Notes under the pieces: generated by a model
Database searches by the model: none
What the model was told of the DNA's origin: nothing
Seen by the model: only the letters and a program-made list of their open reading frames with translations
Made by a program: the position numbers and the translations under genes
Assembly (NCBI RefSeq): GCF_020283565.1
Contig: NC_060065.1
Span: 19,568,866-19,632,865 of the forward strand
From: Trifolium pratense
Lineage: Eukaryota > Streptophyta > Magnoliopsida > Fabales > Fabaceae
DNA: 64,000 nucleotides
Reading direction: 5' to 3'
Shown here: positions 56,432-64,000 of the stretch, piece by piece
Layout of the letters: every line of letters begins with the position of its first letter
Numbering within the stretch: the stretch's first letter is position 1

Positions 56432-57015
56432 TGTTGTGGCAAGTGTGAGTGGTTAAGTCCCACATTGCTTAGAAAAGTGGAGGTTGAACACTTTATAAGT
56501 GAGATGACCCATAAACCTAACACCTTAAGGTTTTGGGTAAGAGTGTGGTGTCCAAACTCACTTGTAGAGTTGTTCTTAAGCCCAATGTGGATGATCCCCC
56601 GGCTGCCCCCTCGTGATGACCCAACAGTGGTATCAGAGCCGATGGTTCGACGAAGGGTTGAACTGGCTCCTTGTATCGAAAGTCTTCCTGACAAAGGTGG
56701 TCAGGCGGCGAGTCCCGTGGAGCAGTGTGGCTTACGGCGGTACAAGTGTAGGATGAAGAAAGCTTCCGCTTGAGGGGGAGCATATCCAATAATGGATGGA
56801 CTCACACTTGAGGGGGAGATTGTTGTGGCAAGTGTGAGTGGTTAAGTCCCACATTGCTTAGAAAAGTGGAGGTTGAACACTTTATAAGTGAGATGACCCA
56901 TAAACCTAACACCTTAAGGTTTTGGGTAAGAGTGTGGTGTCCAAACTCACTTGTAGAGTTGTTCTTAAGCCCAATGTGGATGATCCCCCGGCTGCCCCCT
57001 CGTGATGACCCAACA
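56432..57015 (+). mobile_element. Complete TRIM (terminal-repeat retrotransposon in miniature)
   Basis: It is 584 bases: identical-looking 195-base LTRs (56432-56626 and 56821-57015) start TGTTGTGGCAAG and end GATGACCCAACA, flanked by ATGAC (56427-56431 and 57016-57020). The primer site TGGTATCAGAGCC is at 56628-56640, and GAGGGGGAGAT lies just before the right LTR. The 194-base internal region has no protein function; ORFs crossing it are chance. Identical LTRs imply a recent insertion. Confidence 0.95.
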
Positions 57016-57092
57016 ATGACTTTATGTATTAGAATATGTTTTAATGTTTATATTAAGTATAATAATGATTTTTTTTATAGAGAGGAATAAAA

Positions 57093-57480
57093 TTAATGAA
57101 TCAAATGAGGCAAAGAAGTCTCCCTAAAGTCATCGTACAAAATGATTTGAAAAGAATGACAAGCTAAATTAACTATATCCCCGTCAAAACTTGAAGAATG
57201 ACCCTTATTTGCCAAAAAATCAGCATACCGATTTGCTTCTCGATGCACATGAATAATTGAAGTCTCCCGATTAGGATGCGGGAGGAGATTAATAATTTCA
57301 CCAAGAAGCGGAGAGAGATAAGCATTACTTGTATGTCCTGAAGTAACCATGTTGACAATGACTTTTGAGTCCATTTCAAAAACAAACCTTTGGGAGCAAC
57401 ATATTCTGAGCTATCCGAATTCCAATCCTAAGAGCCCACATTTCGGCCCAAATAACATTGCTGATTACGAGTCAGGCCAC
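57093..57480 (-). pseudogene. LINE RNase H domain remnant
   Basis: On the minus strand, frames contain AEMWALRIGIRIAQ (active-site Glu region), EMDSKVIVNMVTSG (Asp region) and IIHVHREANRYADFLANKG, which belong to the RVT_3-type RNase H of plant LINEs. The stop is at 57093-57095. A frame change lies near 57370. With the zf-RVT piece further right it forms one decayed LINE cut by later insertions. Confidence 0.8.
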
Positions 57481-57509
57481 CACAAGCAGTACTGCCAGAT
57501 TGTGAAGAT

Positions 57510-57764
57510 GATATTTTCTCTCCCCACCCCCATGAATCTTTTATCCCCCTTGAATTTCCAATTTTGCCCTTGAAAAAACTTCGGTTCGTGGAAACCGAAG
57601 TTTTTTTTTGCCTTGAAAACAAATTTTGGTTTCTAAAAACCGAAATTTACTCTGAATTTGCACTAGAAAAATTTCGGTTTCTGCGAACCGAATGTTTCTG
57701 CAAGGGCAAAATTGAAATATTGGGGGGTATAAAAGATTCATGGGAGGGGGGAAGAGAAAATATC
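57510..57764. mobile_element. Mutator-type MITE with internal hairpins
   Basis: It is 255 bases, starting GATATTTTCTCTCCCCACCC and ending with the inverted arm, AAGAGAAAATATC, flanked by the 9-base duplication TGTGAAGAT (57501-57509 and 57765-57773). Between ~65-base arms lie three hairpins built on GGTTT..AACCGAA words (near 57577-57605, 57629-57650 and 57671-57692). A nine-base duplication with long arms starting in G fits Mutator. Confidence 0.85.
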
Positions 57765-57773
57765 TGTGAAGAT

Positions 57774-58072
57774 TAATAATTGAACTAACTCGGGTGTTGA
57801 TTTTATAAAGTAAATTTCTGTCAATAACAGAAATATTTAAGAAAACAAGTGAGTTTTTTATCTTTCCATAGCTCATTAACATCCACACCAAAGAAAATTG
57901 ACCAATTATTCATGTCGTTATCAATGTTGTCATTAGATAAGTTCCAAATCCAGCCAGTTATTAAGACCAATACTAAAGAATTTACTCCAAACCTCTGGAT
58001 TTATAATATTCGTCCAAAACTCCCTAGCATCTTCACAATCTCGCAAACAATGCATTATGGACTCAGGATAGT
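57774..58072 (-). pseudogene. LINE zf-RVT domain remnant, downstream part
   Basis: The minus strand reads PESIMHCLRDCEDAREFWTN immediately next to the gypsy insertion, the HC..RDC..A..W pattern of the zinc-binding domain after RT in plant LINEs. Frame changes follow. It continues the piece at 63258-63480. Confidence 0.8.
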
Positions 58073-58401
58073 TGATACGAATGCAGGCCGTCCCAAAAGG
58101 ACTATCACTAGGCCCAATTACTTAAGTGATTTTGTTACCAACTTGAAGCCCATTGAACCAAGAATTCCATAAGTCTATGAAGTATCTAGCTTTCTAATAA
58201 GTTACTGTTTTATTTGTCTTTATTATCATTTTAATGTATCAGTTGGATAGCTATGTGCTGGCACCAACTTAGTCCTTGGATTCCAATGAGCCAATCAAAG
58301 GCCAACACTTTTGTATAAAGATAAGGACAATGAATAAAGAAAGCAACGAATTATCATATTATTTTCTTAGTAGTTAGCTTAGAATCCTAGGAAATATATC
58401 A
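58073..58401 (+). repeat. 5' LTR of the gypsy element
   Basis: This 329-base LTR carries TTTTGTATAAAGATAAGG near 58310 as a likely TATA region. The reading frame visible in it is the end of pol copied by LTR duplication. Confidence 0.92.
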
Positions 58402-58403
58402 AT

Positions 58404-58417
58404 TGGTGCTCTCATTG
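58404..58417 (+). other. Primer binding site of the gypsy element
   Basis: TGGTGCTCTCATTG follows the LTR after two bases. TGG fits the CCA end of a tRNA; it is not the usual Met-type sequence and I cannot name the tRNA. Confidence 0.6.
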
Positions 58418-58441
58418 CTTTTTTCTACTCAACCTACAAAC

Positions 58442-59995
58442 ATGTCCGAACCACCAGCCACACCTCCACCTCCACCCACACCCTTAGAAACCGCCCTCAT
58501 AGCTCTCACTGCCAAAATTGATGCTTTAGCCGGCGATCTATCATCACTGCGTCAACAACCATCCAATTCTTCCACACCACCCCCTTTTCTCAACAACTCA
58601 TACACACCACCCCCTTTTCACAACAACACATACACACCGCCGCCGCCGCCACCCCCTCCTCCAACTCCAACCACCGAACGCCAACGACCACACATGAAAC
58701 TAGAAGTTCCTCGTTTTGATGGCCACGATGCAATAGGATGGATCTTCAAAATCAGTCAATTTTTTGATTTCCATAACACCCCTGACCATGAAAGGCTCAC
58801 AATCGCCTCCTTCTATATGGATGGACCAGCACTGAGTTGGTTTCAGTGGATGACTCGCAATAACCTCATCAACTCTTGGCAAGATTTTCTTATGACACTG
58901 GAAACACGATTTGCTCCCTCTTTCTATGATGACCCGCGCGGTGCCCTTTTCAAACTCACTCAAACAGGATCTGTCAACCAATACCTCAACGAGTTTGAGC
59001 GCATAGCAAACAGAGTGGTAGGTTTACCTCACCCTTTTCTTCTTAGTTGTTTCATCTCCGGTTTATCACCCGAAATTCGTCGTGAAGTCCAGGCCCTTCA
59101 ACCCATATCTCTTCCTCACGCTACTGCCTTAGCAAAAATACAAGAAGATAAAATCAATGACCGTCGCCGCACCACCTTTCGTCCTAAAAATCCCTTTCCT
59201 CAAACCACTTCACCCTCAACCAACACCCTCACACCAACTGTATCCAATACATCACCACAACTCACACTACCATCAGCCTCCAACTCTACCCCTACCACCA
59301 AAATCAACTTCAAAAAACTATCACCGGAGGAACTGATAGCACGTCGCGAACGTGGCTTGTGCTATAACTGCGACGAACGTTTCACTACTGGGCACCGTTG
59401 TAAAGGTCGCTACTTTCTCCTTATCTCAGAAGAAGATACTGAACCTACTCAGTTCGAACCTCTCTCGTCACTAGTGATTGACGAAATTACCAGCCGCCCT
59501 GCCAGCCCTAACCCTGAACCTGAACCTGAAGCACAAGCTCAGCTAAGCTTTCATGCCATGTCTGGATGCCCAACTCATAACACAATTCGCGTCACTGGCA
59601 CCATCACAAAAAAGCTAGTTGCTGTCCTGGTCGATGGTGGTAGCTCTCACAACTTCATACAAACAAGAGTTGCTAAATTTCTTGGACTTTCATTTTCTAC
59701 AACACCTCATCCTCTCCGTGTTATGGTTGGCAATGGAGACACCATGGATTGTATACAAGTTTGTACAAAGGTTCCAATATGCATCCAAGGTCATTCGTTT
59801 GATGTGGACCTTTTTGCCCTTCCCCTTGGCGGCACTGAAGTGGTCTTAGGAGCCCCATGGCTCAAAAGTCTGGGTCCGGTTTTGATGGATTATTCCACAC
59901 TATCCATGAGTTTCACCAAAATGGGTCAAACCATCACTTTCAATTCTGATGCTCCCTTCAAGCCAAATGACTTGTCCGCCCCTCAAATTAAATGA
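58442..59995 (+). CDS. gag: Gypsy Gag-protease
   Basis: The protein starts at MSEPPATPPPPP (58442); an earlier TTG lies inside the primer site and is unlikely. It has 517 residues. A Pro-rich N-terminus precedes the Gag core (KLEVPRFDGHDAIGWIFKI, MDGPALSWFQWM, FISGLSPEIR), a knuckle of the form CYNCDERFTTGHRCKG, an acidic linker, and an aspartic protease with VDGGSSHNFI, where the usual DSG reads DGG, then LGAPWLKSLGP. It ends in TGA at 59993-59995; the same frame then stays open into pol. Role: particle formation and polyprotein cleavage. The TGA may be a mutation or a readthrough site. Confidence 0.9.
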   Translation: MSEPPATPPPPPTPLETALIALTAKIDALAGDLSSLRQQPSNSSTPPPFLNNSYTPPPFHNNTYTPPPPPPPPPTPTTERQRPHMKLEVPRFDGHDAIGWIFKISQFFDFHNTPDHERLTIASFYMDGPALSWFQWMTRNNLINSWQDFLMTLETRFAPSFYDDPRGALFKLTQTGSVNQYLNEFERIANRVVGLPHPFLLSCFISGLSPEIRREVQALQPISLPHATALAKIQEDKINDRRRTTFRPKNPFPQTTSPSTNTLTPTVSNTSPQLTLPSASNSTPTTKINFKKLSPEELIARRERGLCYNCDERFTTGHRCKGRYFLLISEEDTEPTQFEPLSSLVIDEITSRPASPNPEPEPEAQAQLSFHAMSGCPTHNTIRVTGTITKKLVAVLVDGGSSHNFIQTRVAKFLGLSFSTTPHPLRVMVGNGDTMDCIQVCTKVPICIQGHSFDVDLFALPLGGTEVVLGAPWLKSLGPVLMDYSTLSMSFTKMGQTITFNSDAPFKPNDLSAPQIK

Positions 59996-62900
59996 TGTGT
60001 CCAAACTAACGCTGTCTCCTCTCTTTTCCATCTTCAGATCATCCCCACCAGTTCACCTCCCTCCCCAACAACTAAACACGACACCAACCCTACACCAGAA
60101 ATTCAAAACATCATCACCAAATTTAAAAACCTTTTTGATAACCCTAATCGCCTACCACCCGCACGACCCTCTGACCACCAAATACACTTAATCCCTAATT
60201 CTTCACCCATAAATGTCCGCCCTTATCGCTACCCATACTACCAAAAATTTGAAATCGAAAAACAAGTTACTGACATGCTCAATTCTGGCCTCATCCAACC
60301 CAGCCGCAGCCCCTTCTCCTCCCCTGTCTTATTGGTAAAAAAGAAAGATGGTTCATGGCGTTGTTGCGTCGATTATCGAGCACTCAATGCCATCACTGTT
60401 AAGGATCGATTCCCAATGCCAACAATCGATGAACTTCTGGATGATTTAGGCAAAGCATCTTGGTTCTCCAAATTGGACCTTCAACAAGGGTTTCACCAGA
60501 TTCGTATGGATCCTGCCGACATCCCAAAAACAGCCTTTCGCACACACCATGGACATTACGAATACAAAGTCATGCCATTCGGCTTATGCAACGCACCCTC
60601 CACCTTCCAAGCCACTATGAATGAACTCCTTCAACCCTTCCTCCGGAAATTTGCAGCTGTATTCTTTGACGATATTCTCGTCTACAGCGAATCCCTCACT
60701 GACCATATCACCCACCTAGACCTCATTCTCAATAAACTCCTCTCTGCTGAATTTTTTCTCAAACAATCCAAATGCATCTTTGGCCAACGCCAATTGGAAT
60801 ACTTAGGACACATCATCTCTAACATGGGAATCCAAGCTGATCCCTCTAAACTCCAAGCAATGATTGACTGGCCAACACCTACCTCGGTAACTGCCTTGCG
60901 AGGATTCCTTGGACTCACTGGTTTTTACCGCAAATTTATCAAAAGCTACGCAACCATAGCTTCACCTCTCACTGCCCTGCTGCGCAAGGACTCCTTTGTA
61001 TGGACCCAAGATGCCCAACAAGCCTTTGATACACTCAAACAAGCCATGACTAAAGCACCAACACTAGCCATTCCCGACTTTTCTCAACCCTTTGACCTTG
61101 AAACCGATGCTTCCGGCAAAGCTATGGGTGCCGTCCTAATGCAAAACAACCACCCTATCGCCTTCTTCAGCAAACAATTTTGCCTTAGACTCCTAAGATC
61201 ATCCACCTATGTCCGTGAACTTCATGCCATAACCACAGCCGTTAAAAAGTGGCGCCAATACCTTTTAGGACACCCCTTCACCATCCATACAGACCACAAA
61301 AGCCTCAAAGAGCTCATCTCTCAAGTGATTCAGACGCCGGAGCAGCAGGTATATCTTTCTAAACTCCTTGGTTTTGATTTTCGCATTCAATACAAATCTG
61401 GAAAAACAAATGTGGTGGCAGATGCGTTATCTCGTATCGAGGATCCTGTTCATTGCTTGACTCTCTCTATGCCCCACTTTATTTTTCTGGATGATTTACG
61501 TTTGTCACTTAAAAATTCACCCGAATTCACTACCCTATTCCACCAAGTCCAGCAGGAACCCTCCAAATTTCCTAACTATAAAATCCACCAAGGCCTCCTT
61601 TTTTACCAAAACAAAATCTGGATAGACCATTCCAATACCTTCAAACAACATCTCCTTGAAGAATTCCATAATTCTCCCTTAAGTGGCCATATGGGTGTCC
61701 ATAAAACTCACACACGTCTTCTGGAAAATTTTTACTGGAAAGGCATGCGTGAGGATGTTCGACACTTCATCTCTCAATGCTCCATTTGTCAAACCACTAA
61801 ATATGAAACCAAAAAACCTGCTGGACTACTCCAACCACTCCCTATCCCTTCCTCCATTTGGGAAGATTTGTCACTTGATTTCATCACTGGTTTACCCCCA
61901 TCCCATGGCTTCACAGTTATTCTTGTTGTAGTTGACCGATTTTCCAAAGGTGCCCACTTTGGAGCCTTACCAACTGGTTTTACTGCTTACAAAGTTGCCT
62001 CCTTGTTTCTTGATATGATATGCAAACATCATGGCTTACCCCGCAGCTTAGTCTCTGATAGGGACCCCATTTTTATTAGCCGATTTTGGCGTGAACTATT
62101 TACACTTTGTGGCACTAAACTCAGAATGAGCACTGCATACCATCCCGAGACCGATGGACAAACAGAGGTTCTTAACCGCATTCTAGAACAATACCTTCGA
62201 TCCTTTGTCCACTCCAAACCCAACCAATGGTCACATTACCTCCCCCTTGCTGAATGGTCATATAACACGTCTACACATTCTTCTACTGGACTGACACCAT
62301 TTCAGGTTATTTTTGGAAAGCCTCCACCCTCCATTCCTCACTACCTTTTGGGTACCTCCCCGGTAGAGGCTGTGGATTCCATGCTCTCCTCAAGACAAGA
62401 AATTCTTAACATACTCCAACGCAAGCTACTCAAAGCTCAATCCCGAATGAAGTTCTATGCAGATCAAAAAAGGCGCGAGATTGAGTTTAAAGTCGGTGAC
62501 TATGTTTATGTTAAATTACGCCGATACCGCCAACAATCACTCTCTCCCTCTGCCTACACCAAGTTGTCTCGCCGTTTCTATGGTCCCTATAAAGTTGCAG
62601 AACGCATAGGTCCAGTGGCTTATAAGCTAGACCTCCCGCCTAATGCAAAGATACATCCAGTGTTCCACTGCTCCCTGCTGAAACTGCACCACGGCCCTCT
62701 CACTGTCCAACCTGATGACCTCCCTTCAACTACCACGGATAATAACCCCGTCATCCAACCACTACAAATTCTGGATTCTAAATTGGACCTCTCCACTGAT
62801 CCACCAACTCAACTAGTCCTTGTTCAATGGTTAGGACTCCCACCAGAAGACACTACTTGGGACAATTGGTCTGATCTGTCCAACACCTTTCACCTTGAGG

Positions 62901-63028
62901 ACAAGGTGATTTTCCCAGCCAGTGGTATTGATACGAATGCAGGCCGTCCCAAAAGGACTATCACTAGGCCCAATTACTTAAGTGATTTTGTTACCAACTT
63001 GAAGCCCATTGAACCAAGAATTCCATAA
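59996..63028 (+). CDS. pol: Gypsy Pol: RT, RNase H, integrase, chromodomain-like end
   Basis: This is in the same frame as gag-protease and open from the codon after the TGA to a TAA at 63026-63028. The first ATG is at 60275, inside the start of RT, so independent initiation there would lose the RT leader. Counting from that Met, RT has VKKKDGSWRCCVDYR, SKLDLQQGFHQI and FFDD at residues 130-133. RNase H has ETDASGKAMGAVL and ends VVADALSR. Integrase has an HHCC finger (HMGVHKTHTR, CSICQTTK), then DLSLDFITG, VSDRDPIF and HPETDGQTEV for the DDE triad. A chromodomain-like LVLVQWLGLPPEDTTWDNW closes the protein. The last 33 codons lie inside the 3' LTR. All key residues seem present. Confidence 0.92.
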   Translation, partial: CVQTNAVSSLFHLQIIPTSSPPSPTTKHDTNPTPEIQNIITKFKNLFDNPNRLPPARPSDHQIHLIPNSSPINVRPYRYPYYQKFEIEKQVTDMLNSGLIQPSRSPFSSPVLLVKKKDGSWRCCVDYRALNAITVKDRFPMPTIDELLDDLGKASWFSKLDLQQGFHQIRMDPADIPKTAFRTHHGHYEYKVMPFGLCNAPSTFQATMNELLQPFLRKFAAVFFDDILVYSESLTDHITHLDLILNKLLSAEFFLKQSKCIFGQRQLEYLGHIISNMGIQADPSKLQAMIDWPTPTSVTALRGFLGLTGFYRKFIKSYATIASPLTALLRKDSFVWTQDAQQAFDTLKQAMTKAPTLAIPDFSQPFDLETDASGKAMGAVLMQNNHPIAFFSKQFCLRLLRSSTYVRELHAITTAVKKWRQYLLGHPFTIHTDHKSLKELISQVIQTPEQQVYLSKLLGFDFRIQYKSGKTNVVADALSRIEDPVHCLTLSMPHFIFLDDLRLSLKNSPEFTTLFHQVQQEPSKFPNYKIHQGLLFYQNKIWIDHSNTFKQHLLEEFHNSPLSGHMGVHKTHTRLLENFYWKGMREDVRHFISQCSICQTTKYETKKPAGLLQPLPIPSSIWEDLSLDFITGLPPSHGFTVILVVVDRFSKGAHFGALPTGFTAYKVASLFLDMICKHHGLPRSLVSDRDPIFISRFWRELFTLCGTKLRMSTAYHPETDGQTEVLNRILEQYLRSFVHSKPNQWSHYLPLAEWSYNTSTHSSTGLTPFQVIFGKPPPSIPHYLLGTSPVEAVDSMLSSRQEILNILQRKLLKAQSRMKFYADQKRREIEFKVGDYVYVKLRRYRQQSLSPSAYTKLSRRFYGPYKVAERIGPVAYKLDLPPNAKIHPVFHCSLLKLHHGPLTVQPDDLPSTTTDNNPVIQPLQILDSKLDLSTDPPTQLVLVQWLGLPPEDTTWDNWSDLSNTFHLEDKVIFPASGIDTNAGRPKRTITRPNYLSDFVTNLKPIEPRIP

Positions 63029-63257
63029 GTCTATGAAGTATCTAGCTTTCTAATAAGTTACTGTTTTATTTGTCTTTATTATCATTTTAATGTATCAGTT
63101 GGATAGCTATGTGCTGGCACCAACTTAGTCCTTGGATTCCAATGAGCCAATCAAAGGCCAACACTTTTGTATAAAGATAAGGACAATGAATAAAGAAAGC
63201 AACGAATTATCATATTATTTTCTTAGTAGTTAGCTTAGAATCCTAGGTAATATATCA
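62929..63257 (+). repeat. 3' LTR of the gypsy element
   Basis: This 329-base LTR matches 58073-58401. Its first 100 bases encode the C-terminus of Pol. It is followed by ATAGT. Confidence 0.92.
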
Positions 63258-63480
63258 ATAGTCGTGGCATCTGGGGCAAAGATCGGAGTTTGTCATGTTG
63301 CGGTCTCTGCGTTCCTCATTAGTTAACAAACGACCATGAGATAATGCCAAACTTTTTCAATGATTGGATTTATGTAAAGGTCTTCCTGTTGTTGATTTTC
63401 CATTGACTCATATGCTGTTTTTAGTGAAAAGTATCCATCAGCGGACAATTTCCAACAAGGAAAATATGGTGCACCTTGTG
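63258..63480 (-). pseudogene. LINE zf-RVT domain remnant, upstream part
   Basis: The minus strand reads DGYFSLKTAYESM, then after a frame change HGRLLTNEERRDRNMTNSDL and CPRCHDY, running up to the gypsy insertion. With the piece at 57774-58072 it gives the usual zf-RVT order CPRC..HCLRDC across one copy of the duplicated ATAGT. Confidence 0.8.
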
Positions 63481-64000
63481 AGGGGGGCTTTATAACAGCA
63501 ATTTTGTCACAAATATCATTTCAAAAGATTTTCTAAGGATAGAATTTTATTTAAATAATGGGTTTGAGTGTTACATTGATCCTACTTAGTGGTTCATTAT
63601 TGTCTCTCTGTTACAAGAATTAAGTAGTTTATTGGAAATAATAGTTTATCTTTGTGATTTTACTATTTTAGCCCTGAGGGTTGTATTTAAAGGCATGGTG
63701 CTCATTTTGACAATCAATCAATATTCAACAAATTATCTTCTCCTCTAAAAACTCTCTCATTCAATATTATGTTTTGCGTAACTTCTCTTTGGTACCGGAT
63801 TCTATTCTAAATCATTGGAATCCCTACTCTTGAGACTTGATTCTACCGGCTTGTCCATAGAATCTAATTTATCCGGTTACACTCTCCTTTGAAGGGTTCT
63901 TGGATCTGCTTGTGGTGGTGAGATAGAGGTGTTTAATTTATGGTGTATTTTTGTTTGCCTTGAATTTTGATGGAATGTACTTTCGATACTCTTTTATATT
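63481..64000. other. Right edge: possible LTR or leader of another element
   Basis: GTATTTAAAGGCATGG near 63685 is TATA-like and is followed by CAATCAATCAATATTCAACAA and a pyrimidine-rich stretch, as in LTR U5 or leader regions. No ends, primer site or ORF are visible before the edge, so this is a guess. Confidence 0.35.

Larger units (their letters stand above)
58073..63257 (+). mobile_element. Nearly intact Ty3-gypsy element with chromodomain-like end
   Basis: It is 5185 bases: 329-base LTRs (58073-58401 and 62929-63257) start TGATACGAATGC and end ATATATCA, flanked by ATAGT (58068-58072 and 63258-63262). The internal region has gag-protease and RT-RNase H-integrase in one frame, with a single TGA between them. 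RT before integrase marks gypsy. By eye the LTRs differ at only one base or so near the right end (GGAAATATATCA against GGTAATATATCA), so it is young. Confidence 0.95.

Noticed and set aside
56246..56789. ORFs of 175, 97 and 90 codons across the TRIM
   Set aside because: They span SINE, LTR, primer site and internal TRIM sequence and cannot be real genes.

Overview
The window is nuclear DNA of a flowering plant, most likely a temperate legume (clover, medick, pea or vetch group; the species cannot be fixed). The reasons are the AT-rich non-coding DNA, plant copia and gypsy LTR retrotransposons, tRNA-derived SINEs of a type I associate with legumes, many MITEs, and plant-specific WIP zinc-finger genes with a GT-AG intron. 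Host coding content is small: two intact WIP genes, three broken WIP copies and one arabinogalactan peptide. Almost everything else is mobile DNA, much of it nested.

Layout. 1-13587: a SIRE/Maximus-like copia element on the minus strand, cut by the left edge, with gag, pol, an extra third ORF and its 5' LTR. A 5.1-kb non-autonomous element of TR-GAG type (1667-6809) with apparently identical 2017-bp LTRs has inserted between its pol and third ORF. 13588-47640: a tandem array of five WIP gene units. The copia element sits in exon 1 of copy 1. Copies 1-3 keep only exon 1 and carry independent lesions. Copies 4 (33854-38504) and 5 (42018-45521) have both exons, and splicing restores the first zinc finger. 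The copy 1 intron holds a roughly 230-bp satellite in two blocks (5 and 11 units). Insertions with clear target-site duplications, filled in some copies and empty in others, give a relative history of the array.

47780-49250: a long inverted-repeat transposon with a Cassandra-type solo LTR (5S rRNA-like) inside it. 49324-52397: a gypsy element missing most of RT, RNase H and integrase. 54096-54284: an arabinogalactan peptide gene. 55266-55454: a 189-bp mini-Helitron. 56432-57015: a complete TRIM. 57093-63480: a decayed LINE on the minus strand, split by a Mutator-type MITE and by a nearly intact 5.2-kb gypsy element (58073-63257).

How it works together: the only host function with real signal is a pair of WIP-type transcription factors, driven by near-identical proximal promoters that each contain an antisense SINE just upstream of the TATA box. 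The mobile elements explain the pseudogenes, the difference in intron length and at least one end of the duplicated block. All target-site duplications and empty sites were read directly from the sequence; family names are inferred from motifs without database searches.
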